A stretch of 64,000 bases of DNA from assembly GCF_036373705.1 (NCBI RefSeq), contig NC_089850.1:20629256-20693255 (forward strand). The letters are read 5' to 3'. The notes beneath the pieces are model-generated. The model searched no databases and had not been told where the DNA came from. It saw only the letters and a program-made list of their open reading frames with translations. Numbering within the stretch: position 1 is the stretch's first letter; every line of letters starts with the position of its first letter. The translations under genes were made by a program, and so were the position numbers. The stretch is from Amia ocellicauda (lineage: Eukaryota; Chordata; Actinopteri; Amiiformes; Amiidae). Positions 46,462 through 60,605 of this stretch are shown here, one piece after another.

Positions 46462-46482
46462 AACAGCGCCACCTGCTGGACA
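46462..46482 (+). promoter_or_regulatory. CTCF-like motif
   Basis: CAGCGCCACCTGCTGGA is the reverse form of a CTCF core. It is about 330 bases upstream of the ETS-rich segment at 46.8 kb. A weaker candidate (GGGGGGCGCTGTGTAG) is at 46725-46740. Confidence 0.4.
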
Positions 46483-46564
46483 ATCTGCGAAAGTACGACT
46501 CACAACGAATTAATCGTGGTTAAATAATAAATTTATATAGTTTCAAAATTTTATATTTAACAAA

Positions 46565-46840
46565 GTAAGTTTCACTTCCGGTACACAAGTTGCATTATTT
46601 AATCCAGGTCACCAGAAAGAATACGTCACCCTTGCAGTCCAGGCTCCAACACGACTGCATGGAAAGTCATTGGAGCAGCAGGACGCTCGGGCAATGTGTC
46701 ACAGTGTATTTAACTCAGTCCTGTGGGGGGCGCTGTGTAGGCTTTTTGAATTGGACTGACTCTGAGTCACTTCCGGTTTCACAATCTACCGGAAATGACG
46801 GATGAAGCTGCGGTAGTGACAGCGAGACAATGACAGCGGT
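46565..46840 (+). promoter_or_regulatory. Possible TATA-less promoter and first exon (ETS sites)
   Basis: Contains CACTTCCGG (46572-46580), CACTTCCGG (46768-46776) and ACCGGAAATGACG (46788-46800), ETS-type sites often found at housekeeping starts. They are followed by CpG-containing sequence with ATGs at 46795 and 46830 and possible donors at 46811 and 46839 (ACAGCG|GTATGT). No downstream exon was found before 64 kb, so a gene with a long first intron is only a possibility. Confidence 0.3.
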
Positions 46841-47318
46841 ATGTTTGTGTCACTTATCATTTGATACGTGCATTGTTTTGTGTTACACACAGCTTTAATA
46901 TCAAATTGCCACATGGGAGCTGGCTGTTGTGATCAAATTGTAGTCCCTGGGTCGCAGTAACATGGACATTGTCAAAACTCATAAAGAACCGTCCCCTCGG
47001 GTGTCATGTTGTTGTTTATTTTTTTACATTGAAAATTGAATGCGCATCAACTCTGACAGGAAAAAGCGACGAAGCCACAAGCTGTTACAGGCTGTCTTGA
47101 TTTTTGAGAGATTGGAAATGGCATATTGAGTTAGTCTCGAATAGTGGGGCCTCCATGCGCGGAACATAATGCATCCGGATGGGGAAGCGCTGGCTGAGTC
47201 ACTGCAGAGATCAATATCGCACAGCCGCGGCTCATTTCTATTCTCCGCCCGTCCGCCGCGCAGGACCATTATCCCCCGCTCCCGGCTTTAATAAGATCAC
47301 TGATCAGCCTGCTATGTG

Positions 47319-47346
47319 ATGTGTGTGTGTGTGTGTGTGTGTGTGT
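47319..47346. repeat. (GT)n microsatellite
   Basis: About 14 GT units. Confidence 0.95.
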
Positions 47347-50300
47347 TGTGCTTCACAATGCTGACCTTTCTGGCCTCCTCTTGATCCGTGAGATCAGTCA
47401 CCCCAGTCTGAAACATCCTCCTGTCCGAGGCGAGTTTCTCCAGGGGACACTTATGGGGTCAAGACTGTTAGAGACACCAGCTCTGGGGAAGTCCTAAGAG
47501 TCTGTGCGAAAGCCTTAAACGAATATGAATAAACTAGTAAAACAAAATTATTGCTAATCATGTTTCAGATTGTCACAACATCACTATTTCCACAGATACC
47601 AACAACCAGTGCAGTTTTCTTTAAAACCACCACATTTAGTATTAAGAGGTAATGAATGAGATTTCTGGGATATGTTTTATAAAAACAGCTGTCTGTGTGT
47701 GATGTAAATGGTAGATTTTACTCTGAAAAGCACACCGTGAGAGGGCATACCCACCTCTCACACCCAGGAGTTCAACACCCTCCTCCTATCGATTAATGTG
47801 CAGGAGAACAGTTGCTGCACACCCCTATCATACTGTCATCGAACTCCTGAGTTTGAAAAGACAAAGGCTAATACCTTTCTCTCTGATAAAGCGCTTTAAT
47901 TATGCATCTCCTCAGTGGCGCTCATTTAATTTGTGTGTGTTATGGCTTTGTATTGCCTGACAGACTTATTCTGCAAACTGGTTTATTTTCTTTCCGGCCT
48001 TTGGAAAACAGGGTTTTGCAGAACATCACAATGGCCCTGACAACTGTCCTGTCTTGCTTTGATGTTAGAATTTGAACGATATAAACACTGTGCTCATGCA
48101 TATTCATGGATGGCTACTATGCAAAGTCTGTGGGCTGTATTAATCAGCCCATATTGTTTGTGGCTTTCAGAGATTTGTATGGAAAATGAGACCTAAAGAC
48201 AACTGTAATTATGCAAGGCACTGGGTCTGTCTTGCGCCCATCTGTATTGCAGCAGAAAGTGGCGGCCATTGTAACGACAATAAAAGATCCCGCTGCTTTA
48301 CATGTTTACAGCACCAGTAATTATTTTTTGTTAGGACAATGCAACAGGGCTGTGACTGTCTTGTTATGTACTCTTTCATGTACAGTACATTGTGTCAGGG
48401 ATAGTAATGGGAAAGGATTAAGGATATAAATACTTCCAAATGAAATAAAACGGAAAAGAAAAAAAGAGAAACACAAAGGAATCATGAACTGACATCTTAG
48501 AAATAATGTAGAAAACTTATATTAATCATATGACAGCTTCATTCCAGGAGGATTGAGATGGGCCAGCTATGAATATCAATACATCCAACTGGGCTACACA
48601 TGGAGGCCTTTTTGGCAGTTGTATAGGCACCTTCCATTTAGCGACTGATTCAGACCTGCAATCAACAGGGTGATTTGATCCTAATAATGACTCCCATTAA
48701 GTAATGAAGGTGGAATGAAGACCGGAAATTCCTTTGACGTGTATTTGAATTTGACCGTCCCTACGCTTAAACATGCAAGCAGGGAAATGCATGTCAACAC
48801 AGCAAACACACCAATGCAGTGCAACAATAATACTGCCAGGGAGAAATACTGAGAAGTGCTCAGACTAATTATAGTGCGCCTCATTTTCTCAGCTTCAATC
48901 CTGACATTTGTAGTGCTGTCTCTGGACAGTCTTCTGTTTTGGCCACACAGGTTGTCCCAGATCTTGTTGTAAAAATAAGAGTTTCAGTACTGTATTTTGC
49001 CATTTTCAATTGACTGCTGAACATCATTGGGGTGTAGAGTTAAACATTTTATTATTAAATCAGATTTGAAATTCACTGTTCTATCATACACTTTTGTTGT
49101 CTGTAATGGTTTCTATTTTTATCTGTTTTACTGTGTTACACTGTAACATATTTTGCAGAGTTCTGAATTATGTATCACAGCTGTTGGTAACCTAATTGTT
49201 CACTTTTTTGGGGGGAAATACTAGCAGTGTAGCGGCTTCAGTGTTAAACAGATGGAAACACGTCCTCGTTGGCTGTTGATCAGCACCCTTGACTGAAACC
49301 TCAGAGTGGCTGAAGTTTGCTTTTCGTTTGACAGCAATAAATAAACCAAGGCTGGTAATGGACTATCTGCGTCCTGTGGCACCCTGTAAATCTGATCTTG
49401 TATTTGTGAAATAGTTCGTTAATATCCCAAAGTCCTGACCTTCCCAGGGTAGCTGTAAGATAAGAACTGCCTTCGCAGATATAAATCAGTAGTGCCAGTT
49501 TCTGTACAGCTACAGCAACACCATGGTTTATTTATGCTTTTGACCATGGTGCGCATTCCACTGGCATGAACTTCAGTTCAGATGGACCATGTTCTATGGG
49601 AATCTTTTGAGGAAATATAGGTTGAAGTTAGTGCATTGATTTTCTCAGTTTACATATGTCTGTTGTATAATGCCAGCAACAGGTCGTATTTTGTAGGTTT
49701 TGTAAGACGTTCTAGCTATTTTTAATGTAGTTGTGGACTTATTTAAATAGATACTTTTTAAATCTTAAATGGGTAAACTATGCATGAGGAACTTTCAGAT
49801 GCCAATAGGTAAAAAAGTTTTAGGCTAACCTAAAAGTATGCTTGCTAGAGGTAGAACTCTCATTAGGTTTAAATATTTATCATATAATACCGTCTAATGT
49901 TTTGTTGTGCTTTAAAAGTAAATGGATCGATCATGTTTTAATTATGAGATTCTTGTATTTTTGTTTTATGTCTGTCAACAATTATGTACCAAACCTTTAT
50001 TCTTAAAAGCTGTTACATACATTCTCCGCCTTCCTACCAAAATGTGTTGATTGAGATTTCATCAGGGAGATGCAACAGTTCCCATAGAGCTGGCACTCCC
50101 TGTCCTCTCAGAAGATGAAGTAAACTGAGCTGCATAGCTGGGCATATTCATGGTTTCATTTCTCCCGTAACTGTTGAGGAAACATCGTGTTCTGTCACAG
50201 CGGGCTGTCTCGAGGCACGCTGGAGAATTAGGTAGAGCATATTTTCTCAAGCAAGTTACATTCAGGAGGACTTGCAATCAATTTCCTTCACAGTAACCAC

Positions 50301-53300
50301 GTACATGTAATAAACATTATGTCAGCAAATTGGATGTGAGAAAAATGTGCTCTGTAGTCGTCCTTCTTTTTCATTGCACTAAAAACATGTCAGGACAGGA
50401 GTATGACTGCAAGTATTTTAATACTTGCTGGAATAATTTGAAAGGCATCTGCTTTATATTTAAAAAATCACTTTATTTGTTGTGTTTCTTGTTAGATTCT
50501 GAGAAGGAAGGAGAATTAACATATAGCCTTTGTAGCCTATGTCTACAAAACGAAACTTTGAGAATAAGTAAATAAACCTATCCTACTCTTGAATGTCCAT
50601 TATGTTAGCTTGATTAAGAGAAACAGGGACCTTGACAAAACAAAGAAACACTGAAATCTGGGACCTGCTGTTTCTGGGTTGGTTGGTCACACATCAAACC
50701 TTCTGTTTCATCAACCAGCAACAAGAGGAGGGGGGAAAGCAACCCTCTGGATGATGAGCTTTTTAAATAGTAGATTGTCTCTCTTTTTTCTTTTCTAATG
50801 CAACACTGTACAACTTAAACCCATGACATAATCATTATTTTGCATGCCTTTTGTATCTAGCTGTAATGGCAGGATAATAATTGTAATTAGCTCTTGTGAC
50901 ATGGCATTTGAAGATAAGTGCTTAATACATTTGTTCTGTGGTGTGGTATTTATTAGTCCCAGAGTATCTGCATCTCTCCTTGTTCAGAGCAGACACGTTT
51001 GTGTAGGATCCTTACATTAATTTCCCATTCCTAACATACATCTCCTTTTCGTATTCGGACTGTGCCAGGGTGGAAGGCGATATATATATATTTGCAATTA
51101 AGATTCACAAAGGGGACATTTAACATCATTGCCTGAAGGATCTGTATCCCTTAGATACAGTTAATTAGCTGTATAACCACCAGACTTGTTCCCCTATTTA
51201 TTTATGCTTTATGGTTTATACTTGAAGTTTAAAAGTATGAATTAAATTCAATTTTCTGTGAAATGGCTGACAAGTCCAATTAGAATGTACTTTTGACTGT
51301 ACTATTATGTTTTAATTAAATTCTGCTAACGGAGGACAGGCAGAACAGATTATGGAATTAATTATGTTTAAAAAAAATCAAAAACTGAATCAGTCCCTAA
51401 ATAGTCTCTCCTGGCCTTTTCCAGTGAAGCTTATAGCGTTTACTTCAATTTCCATTGTTTTGGCATTTGAATAGGAGAGCATTATCTATTCTGGTTAGTA
51501 TCCAGGCAACCACATAACGTGCACTAAATTTAGGATGGGAGAAGTGGGGGTTGACGAAGGAAAGGAAAGCACACGACACAGAACCGGTGCAGATGCTATT
51601 GCCCAGAATGTTTGTTTTATTAATTTTGTTACCCAGTCAGAACTTTTTTTTCTTATGTAAAATGTATGGATTAAATGCTTGATCAGACAACCCCTCACCC
51701 CCCCTTCACACACCAAATTACAATGAATTACAATGTCAATGAATGTTTTCCTACTTCAGTCATCATAACTCGGCCCAGTATTTACAAGAATAGTTATTTC
51801 CAATACTGTATTTGTCTAGGTTTCATACAATCCTTAGTGCTTTCCAGAGGAAGCCATTCTCCTGTCTGGGAGTGGAAGGTAATCCTTCAGGTCTATTTGT
51901 TTCATTCATAGCAGCGTCTGACAGGGAATTGCACGGAAGAAGCGGGACACATCAGGGTGTTTTACACAAGTGATGTTGTGACCATGAAGAGATGGACCTG
52001 ACATTATAGTTACAATCTGAATGAACATTTTTTTATATTGCATTGTTAAAGTTTTTAAATCTGTAACACAGGATTATCGTTTCGTCCTCTTGACACGAAA
52101 ATCCATCTATTTCATCCTGTCAAAGTGAATTGCTGCTGTTGTGAATGTTTAGCTGCACTGTATTAGCTGTGTGGGGTGATACCTGCGGTGAAGATCTATA
52201 TATATTGAGCAAACATTGGGGAAAGTAATAACAAGTCCAAGTACTTTTTTCTTTCCTTGTGAAATGAAACTATTCGCACTTCTTCTAGCTGGAAATATCA
52301 CCTTCGCAGTTCAATAAGGATCATGTGGAATATTTCATGCTCTCCATATGAGAATTGTTAACCGTGAAATCCTTCATTATTGTTTCTTCTGTTTTTGTGT
52401 GTGCTGTGGTCTCAAAGGGACACGCCTTCAGGTATAAACAAGAAATGCAATTTGGTATATTTGTCTCTGTAACTAAGGAGGAATGATCAATGAAAGGTCA
52501 TCGAGGGCTACTCCTCACACAGGACTACAGGGAACACTCTGCTTGTAATGATTGTGGTGACTAATGTATTTCTTAGAGGAACAGAAGTCTCTGTCTTGTA
52601 GTCTAGGAAACACAAAAAAGAATAGGCTACCTCGAAACTTGGTCACAAGTAAATATAGGTCTTATCATGCCAGGGACATTTATGGGCACTGGAGCCATAC
52701 ACAGGGATGGCTAATTGCTTCTCTCACCAACCCGGGTCAAATCCAGAAAGGTCCCAGGAAATGTGTGTGAATGACCCTCTGTCCTGATGGTAGCCAGCAC
52801 TGAAGAGATGCATGGGATATTAAATGCAGATAGTGGTTTTAAATAACAGATTTGATGGATGTCATCTTGGATGTGTTTCTATTCACTGGGGAATAAAAGA
52901 TCACAAGAAACCGACGCCTCATGCTTGGCTTCTTTGGCTTTAGGTGTTCTGTATTTTTGATTGTTTTTTAATAAGTCTTATATTTGTTGAGGTATTGCAT
53001 TTTCAAATAATCTTTTCTCCAGGTTGTTATCCTCTTAGGCCTGTCATGGGATTCTCTTTTCAAATAATGAAATGCGTGAAATACAATAATATTGTTCTTC
53101 ACCCTTGAGCTGCAGAGCCTGAGACACAGCAGATGGGATTGCTGCAGCTGATCAGCACGTGCTGGTTTTGTTTGCGTTTCCTCATAAGAAATACAATCAA
53201 ATAAAAACCTTTGCGGCATTTTGTTTTCAAAGTTAACAGCTTGAGGGTTTATATTCTTATCAAACTGTGGCCTGTAAAATGTAAAGAAGTACTGTAGACA

Positions 53301-56300
53301 TAAAGCGACAAGCTACCATTCTTTGCTGTGAAGCTATATTCAAACCTCCTTTTAACACGTTTCTTAACTTGTTGTAATTGTGCAGCAGCGTGGAAAAACG
53401 TTCTTCTTATTCATGGGTAACGGCAAGTAAAATTAAAATCTTAAAAATATTATAAAGTAAATCTAAATAAACAAATAAACCAACTTTAGCATGAGTGCCG
53501 TTGTGTGCTGAATTGTGCTGGGTACGGAGATGTCAGGGCTGAAGGAAGCAAGCAACAACCCCAACTCTGATCCTTCGTGGAATTCACAAGTGTGACGCTT
53601 TTAAACTAGAGAGAGAGCAGTAACAAGTACATGTGTTATTATTATTGCAGGGTTTTGAATAAAAGCTCTGTTAATTTATTGTGATAATGACACCTATCGT
53701 AATCTGTATGCTTGTATCCATATTATACAATTTTATTTCCCATAGCCAGTTCTCTAGGAATATGATGCATATCACATTCACTTAATAAAAAAAAATATAT
53801 ATATTTTTGGAAATCTATTAATCAAATTATTTTTGCATAAATGTTATTTTTCAAAGGCTGCACTTTAATTGTATTCATTAGATTTCATACTGAGTCCCAG
53901 TTCTGAAATGAAAGCAGTGCATCTCACAGCAGTGACACGATCTCTGCCTCTGCTTCTCTCAGATTTTAATTTAGTTCTGGGATTTCATTAACCTTTTTCA
54001 GTTATTCTGCTAGATATGTGACTTTGCCAGTCATTGAAGTTAAAGCTATAAAGAGCTTATTATTCTTGTGTTTACATACAATTGAAAACAAACCATTCCT
54101 GCACTGTAATTACTATGTAATAAATTGTGGTTTAAGACAGCAGCAGCCTTTGTTAATGCACTTAAGAAATATTTAAGTGAAAGATGAAAAATTTGTATAA
54201 ATAGAATGTCTCTCTTTTGCTTTAGTTTGGCATTCCATGAAAAGCCTGTTTTACTTTTACATTAAAGTATAAACACAAATATCAAAAAATACAATTATAA
54301 TTTTTCAGTAGTTTTAAAGGATGCTAGTAGGATAAATGTGGAGGGTGAGATGAATGAACTGTTCACTCCGCATTCCTAACCTTTTGTGTGGTACAAGGTG
54401 TGAAAGGTTTGGCCCAGAGGGATTGTTTTGACATTTCCAGCTGATTGAGAGATGTTTTTTGTGCGTGAGTGAGTTAAATAAAGAACAGCTCTTCTACAGT
54501 TTCTCACCCAGCCTTCCCGGAATAGTGTGCAATAAAGAATTACATGTTTTTCAAACCTGGTGAGGTTGTGTGTGTCACTGTACTTTCACCTTTACTTGTA
54601 AAGGCACAGAATTACCTGGTCTCTTCTGTAAAAGGCTTACATTTAAAGTCTCTATGCTTTGTGGGGGGTAGAAAATATCTGTTAAGATTAATGAAAACAA
54701 ATGTATGAGTCGTGGATGGTTTACTGGATGTAGAACAGATACATTTGGGATGTTGGGTGAATCTTTTGTCTATTTTTTTTCTGAAGCAGAGATTATTTGT
54801 TTTATTGGGACATTCAATCAATTCTTGTTCATAGTTGGCAATTCACTGTTTTGGAAGTATGATTAGATTGTAATGTGCTTTTTAGCTAATTGATTTATTC
54901 TGTTCATGGAGAAAATAGCCAGCTCAGTGCTGTCTGGAAAATGTAATCTTTGTTTGACTTAATTATAACACAGATTTCTGATGATCGATGATAAAACAAT
55001 ATCAAGCAAAAACCAAACCAGAAAATAAAGTTGACAACACGCTTAAGTTCTCCGGCATCTTTATTCACCAGATCTGCTACACGTATTAGTCTGTCCTCAT
55101 ACAGATGTATATTGACCTGTGAAGTGTGAAGTAACTGAAACCAATTAATAAAATCCTATTTTTTTCCCCTGAAGTCCATTGACATTTGAGAAAAGGGATT
55201 TGTGAACATTAAAAGCTTGCCCACTTATACAGGGCAGCCTTAAGTCAAATAAAATGCTTTCCTCCTCTTATCAAAATGCTTCTGCTGTAGTTGTTGCTTG
55301 CTTTTAAGCTGTATCTACATTTTACATTTTCTTCTGACTTCAGGGCAGATTCAGGCATTTTTAAACTGAACAAGGTAGTCCTTCTAGGAGCTCAGCTGAA
55401 AGCACCCTTTCAGAACACCCTCGCCATTCTTTCTTTTTTATATTGAATCAAATTGAGTCCTCCATCATACTGGCATTTTATTATTTATTTTTGTAATCAT
55501 TGACATGTGTTGCTCCCTGAACCCTGTTAATTATTTCTGAAGGGCAGCTTGGAGAGGGGGTGTATTGTATGCAGAATGATTGGCCCAGTACCTGTGCAGA
55601 GGAAGTTGTAATCGAAAAGCAAGTGCCGCAGGACAGTAATCCTTCATATCAAACCCGAGTCAAAGGGCTCCAGCGGTCTGAAGAATCAGACATGCACTCC
55701 TACAGCGAGAGACTTTTGCAGCTTCTCTGTAGAATCGATAAGAAAAAAACAGCCTTCAGGAAAGTGGGTACACCTCGGGCATATCTTAAAAAATGAAAAA
55801 ATAAAAATAATATTTGTAGTGAATCAATCACTCTCTGCATGCGATTTATTTATTTATTAGTTTTTCTCCTCAATACTTCTGCGATAAAAATGTCCAGGAG
55901 TCCTTGTCAATCAAGTCAATTAAATGTCCGTGTTGCTAGGGAACCCTGCTCCATCTCTCCTTTTGTCTTGAGGAGCGTGCAGGTGACCATGCACAGGTTC
56001 CTTAGCAACAACCACTGCAGCTGCACTACTCTGCAGAAGAGGCAGTGGGAGCCAGTCTGTCTGAGCACCGTCCTCAGAGCACCCCAGAACTCCCCCAGAG
56101 GCCTGTACGGTGCCCTGCCACGAGTCTTTCACATTATGCATCAGAGCAGAAAGGCACACAAGGAAACTAAATCTTTTGTGTTCAATGCACATACCTTTAA
56201 GAAAAAAAAAAACCTCATCTGATGTAAAAACACTTTCCCTGTACTGTAAAGGGAAGAGGAACAGTTGAGTAACAGTTATAATTGTTTATGTTTCACGAAC

Positions 56301-56519
56301 AGATGAGGGGCTGTGAAAATGACCCTTGCAAAAGTTTTCTGCAGCACACCATGAAAAACCAACAAACTACAACAAAAACAGTTAAGTGTAGAATGGCAAA
56401 GTTTTCTGTTCCAGTTGCCCAGATCCTAGACGTCTAAAAGTAGGAATTGGGAGAACTGTGAGAATATGAAATAACTGTCCATGATATTGGCATCTGGCAC
56501 GGCCACCTTCCTCTCCAGG

Positions 56520-57340
56520 ACCAGCAGGGAGGCAAAACAGCAAGGCATCTGAGGCCTGGTGACGGAGGGCGAACAAGGTACATCTGGAGCACGGAGACCA
56601 CAGGCAGGCGGGCAGAGCAAGGAAACAGAGGGTGGGGAAAACGGAGGACCAATGACACAACGTCCGGGCCCGGCAGGGGAGCAAAGGATGTGCCCTGTGG
56701 CAACGACGCAACCTCAGAGGGCTGTGAAGGAGGGACACGTGGCAGCCACAGCCCCTGGAGCAGCAAGCAGACCGCCTCACCAGGGACCATGGGCAGAGGG
56801 ATCCAGGGGAGCAGCAGGGAAGCAAGGCAGAGGCAGCACCAGTGGAGCGATGACCACACAAGCAGGGTCAGAGATTGGGGACCGGGCAGGACCCCCCAAC
56901 TGGAAATCACACAGGGCTCTCCGGGTCCTCCCATGGCCCTTTTCCTGCCCCTGCAGGCAGCTCTCTGTCCTTCCCTTCAGGCATTGGGAGGAACTCTTCT
57001 TCCTCCCATTCCAGCTCTGGCACCGCAGGCCACTCCTCATCCTCATCATTGTCATCCTTGCCAGTCTCCTCTGGGAGGCATAGCTGCTCCTCTCACTCCT
57101 GCTATAGTGGAGCCACCGGCTCCAGCGCTGTCGGACAATCTTTCTCCTCCTTGTCATCGAGTTCAGGGTGGGGTACCTCTTACTCCCATTCGAGCTTGGG
57201 TAGGGTTATTGTTTTGTCTTCCTCTGGCTCATGAAGCGCCACTGGCTTCGGATTCCGGGGACATCTGTGACCCCACTCCCACAGCCGGAGAAAAGCATAG
57301 CAGTCCCTTCTCTCCAGCATAGCGACATCTCACGGCTCTC
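56520..57340. other. GC-rich open segment, possible decayed retroelement
   Basis: Base composition is sharply different from the AT-rich surroundings, and overlapping open frames exist on both strands. On the - strand 57072-56980 reads with an acidic run (DDNDEDEEWPAVPELEWEEE in one frame), a composition seen in gag-like parts of fish LTR elements. No reverse transcriptase, protease, LTR or primer-binding site is visible, so I do not call a gene. Confidence 0.3.
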
Positions 57341-58106
57341 CCCTGAAGGACTGTAGCAGCGTTTCCCTCTCATCTTGTGTAAATTGTAAATTTCCCATGT
57401 AAGGGCATCTGCTGAGAAATTAATACTAATATAATAGTGTAATGAAGATGGAAACTTCTGAAGGCACAAAACTTTAACTGGAACAAGGTGTTAAACCATT
57501 TTCACATTACCCCTCTCTGTAGGGGCTCTGAAACTGGCATCAGGCATCAGGCTTTGAGATACTCCGCTGGCTGCCAGTAAAATCTCTGCCTGGCTTTTGC
57601 CTCTCAATATGCACAGAAGGTCACATAAAATGTCAAATCTGTGCCATTGAAATCCTGGAAATAAAAGCCAGCTTTATGGGAAGTAGAGCCCCAGGCACAA
57701 TGTATTCACTCTCTGCAGTAGCTTCACAATGTCTGCTTTTCTTTGATAGTTTTGTTTTTTAATTCATAGATGTATAATAAATAAGTTGAATTTCACACCC
57801 ATTTCCTCAAAGATGGAAACATTGATTTATACTAATGAACCCTTAAAGAGGATTTTTTTTTAACCTAACACAACAGATTTATTTGTATAGCATATTTTGT
57901 CAAGACCTCAAGGTGCTCCACGTGCAAGCAGAATGCCAACTCGGAACAAAAAATAGGACTTGACATTTATCTAGCTATTGTCTAAGCTATGTCTAGATTT
58001 TATGATTTTAGAATAATCCCATCATACAGAAAACACTTTCAGCTGGTTTCACAGACCTGAATTAGCACTAGCCTAAAACTACCTAATCTTTAATAACAGT
58101 GAGTAA

Positions 58107-58114
58107 TCCAAAAC
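58107..58114. repeat. Left 8-bp target-site duplication of the hAT-like element
   Basis: TCCAAAAC, repeated exactly at 61751-61758 on the other side of the element. Confidence 0.85.
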
Positions 58115-58357
58115 CAGAGGTGGAAAGAGTACTGAAAAATCCTACTCAAGAAGTACTGTTACTTCGATGAAATTTTACTAGAAGTAAAGTAGAAGTAAAA
58201 GTACTGGTTTAAAAAACTACTCAAGTAAAAGTAAAAAGTAGCTAATTTAAAAAGTACTAAGAGTACAAATTACAAAGTTACTTTTAACAAAGCGTTGTCA
58301 CATGATCTCTAAGCAAATGCTAACACACACATATATAATAAACACACATATATAATA

Positions 58358-58891
<534 letters not shown>

Positions 58892-58893
58892 AG

Positions 58894-59112
58894 CAGTGGT
58901 TCCCAACCCTGGTCCTGGAGGACCCCATACCCTGCTGGTTTTTGTTCCAACCGAGCTCTCAATATTTTAATTGAACCTTAATTGAAGTACAAATCTGCTT
59001 AGATATGACTTTCTAAATTAGGTAATAAAAGGGTTGTTTAAAATAGTGAAAAGGCTCTGATTTAGGAAATTATTAGTTCAGTTAAGGGTTCAATTAAGTA
59101 ATTGAGAGCTTG
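58894..59112. mobile_element. MITE-like palindromic repeat
   Basis: Starts CAGTGGTTCCCAACCCTGG, a very common fish repeat start. GAGCTCTCAATATTTTAATT (58953-58972) is inverted at AATTAAGTAATTGAGAGCTT (59092-59111), giving a stem with TTAAT-rich arms. Only part of the element may be present. Confidence 0.65.
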
Positions 59113-59168
59113 GAGATATGCAGAGATATGTAACAATAAAGTAACGGTTTTATTGATTTAAAAGTTTG

Positions 59169-59169
<1 letters not shown>

Positions 59170-59238
<69 letters not shown>
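59170..59238. repeat. (TTA)n microsatellite
   Basis: About 23 TTA units. Confidence 0.98.
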
Positions 59239-59708
59239 TCTAAATGGCTGTAGCTGATATTTAAATAAATAAATACAAATAAAATCACAACACCAGCTTA
59301 CCTAGAACACAAATAAGTGTTGGTATAACTTTACAATTAGTTTATTTCGGACAGACTAAAAGGAATGACAAAACTGAACACCCATTGACTATAATGGAAT
59401 GCTTATAGACTACAATGGGGAAAACAGAAGGACGGCCTATATCTCCAAATCCCACACAGGAATCCTAAAATCCTGAATACACTTTCTTTAAAATAGCCTC
59501 AGAAAGAAAATGTAAGTGGAATGACATGGAATGACAGCTGCTTTCTATGGAATGACAGGCCTGGGATACTGAAAACATAGCACACATAGGATTGACTGCC
59601 TATGAATCTATATTGCATTAGTTTACATACAGTTGCTCATTTACACAGATAAATTTCAGATAAGGTTGAACTTGCAGTGTACATCAATGTAGATGACACA
59701 TATATATA

Positions 59709-60605
59709 CACCGATCAGCCATAACATTATGACCACCTGCCTAATATTGTGTAGGTCCCCCTTTTGCCGCCAAAACAGCCCTGACCCGTCGAGGCTTGGA
59801 CTCCACTAGACCTCTGAAGGTGTGCTGTGGTATCTGGCACCAAGACGTCAGCAGCAGATCCTTTAAGTCCTGTAAGTTGCGAGGTGGGGCCTCCATAGAT
59901 CGGACTCGTTTGTCCAGCACATCCCACACATGCTCGATTGGATTGAGATCTGGGGAATTTAGAGGTCAAGTCAACACCTTGAACTCGTGATTCATCAGAC
60001 CAGGCCACCCTCTTCCATTGCTCCGTGGTGCAGTTCTGATGCTCACGTGCCCATTGTAGGCGCTTTCGGCAGTGGACAGGGGTCAGCATGGGCACCCTGA
60101 CTGGTCTGCGGCTACGCAGCCCCATACGCAACAAACTGCGATGCACTGTGTGTTCTGACACCTTTCTATCAGAACCAGCATTCACTTTTTCAGCAATTTG
60201 AGCTACAGTAGCTTGTCTGTTGGATCGGACCACACGGGCCAGCCTTCGCTGCCCACGTGCATCAATGAGCCTTGGCCACCCATGACCCTGTCGCCGGTTC
60301 ACCGCTTTTCCTTCCTTGGACCACTTTTGATAGGTACTGACCACTGCAGACCGGGAACACCCCACAAGAGCTGCAGTTTTGGAGATGCTCTGACCCAGTC
60401 GTCTAGCCATCACAATTTGGCCCTTGTCAAAGTCGCTCAGATCCTTTGCTTGTCCATTTTTCCTGCTTCTAACACATCAACTTTGAGGACAAAATGTTCA
60501 CTTGCTGCCTAATATATCCCACCCACTGACAGGTGCCATGATAACGAGATTATCAGTGTTATTCACTTCACCTGCCAGTGGGCATAATGTTATGGCTGAT
60601 CGGTG
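59709..60605 (-). mobile_element. Tc1-like element, internally deleted (897 bp)
   Basis: TA at 59707-59708 and 60606-60607. Inverted ends CACCGATCAGCCATAACATTAT and ATAATGTTATGGCTGATCGGTG are perfect over 22 bases. The transposase is on the - strand and lacks its central part. Confidence 0.95.
59738..60465 (-). pseudogene. Tc1 transposase with central deletion
   Basis: From the right: [20 protein letters not shown], a helix-turn-helix ([19 protein letters not shown]), then AWSDESR with the first catalytic Asp near 59985. The reading then jumps (59980-59950) to [18 protein letters not shown] and ends near 59741 with AAKGGPTQY. The second catalytic Asp region is gone and the frame is broken at the junction, so the product is inactive; the intact inverted ends could still be mobilised in trans. 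Confidence 0.9.

Larger units (their letters stand above)
46851..58106. other. Long gene-poor region
   Basis: Over 11 kb without recognisable exons or transposons. A CpG-containing patch is at 47155-47290 and a GT microsatellite at 47319-47346. AT-rich segments dense in homeobox-, GATA- and SOX-like motifs (47880-48300, 50850-50945, 51090-51200) look like conserved regulatory DNA, but conservation cannot be judged here. A C/G-rich area at 56400-57360 has overlapping open frames of 120-210 codons. Confidence 0.4.

Noticed and set aside
55560-56222. 78- and 127-codon frames
   Set aside because: No recognisable motifs; likely chance frames.
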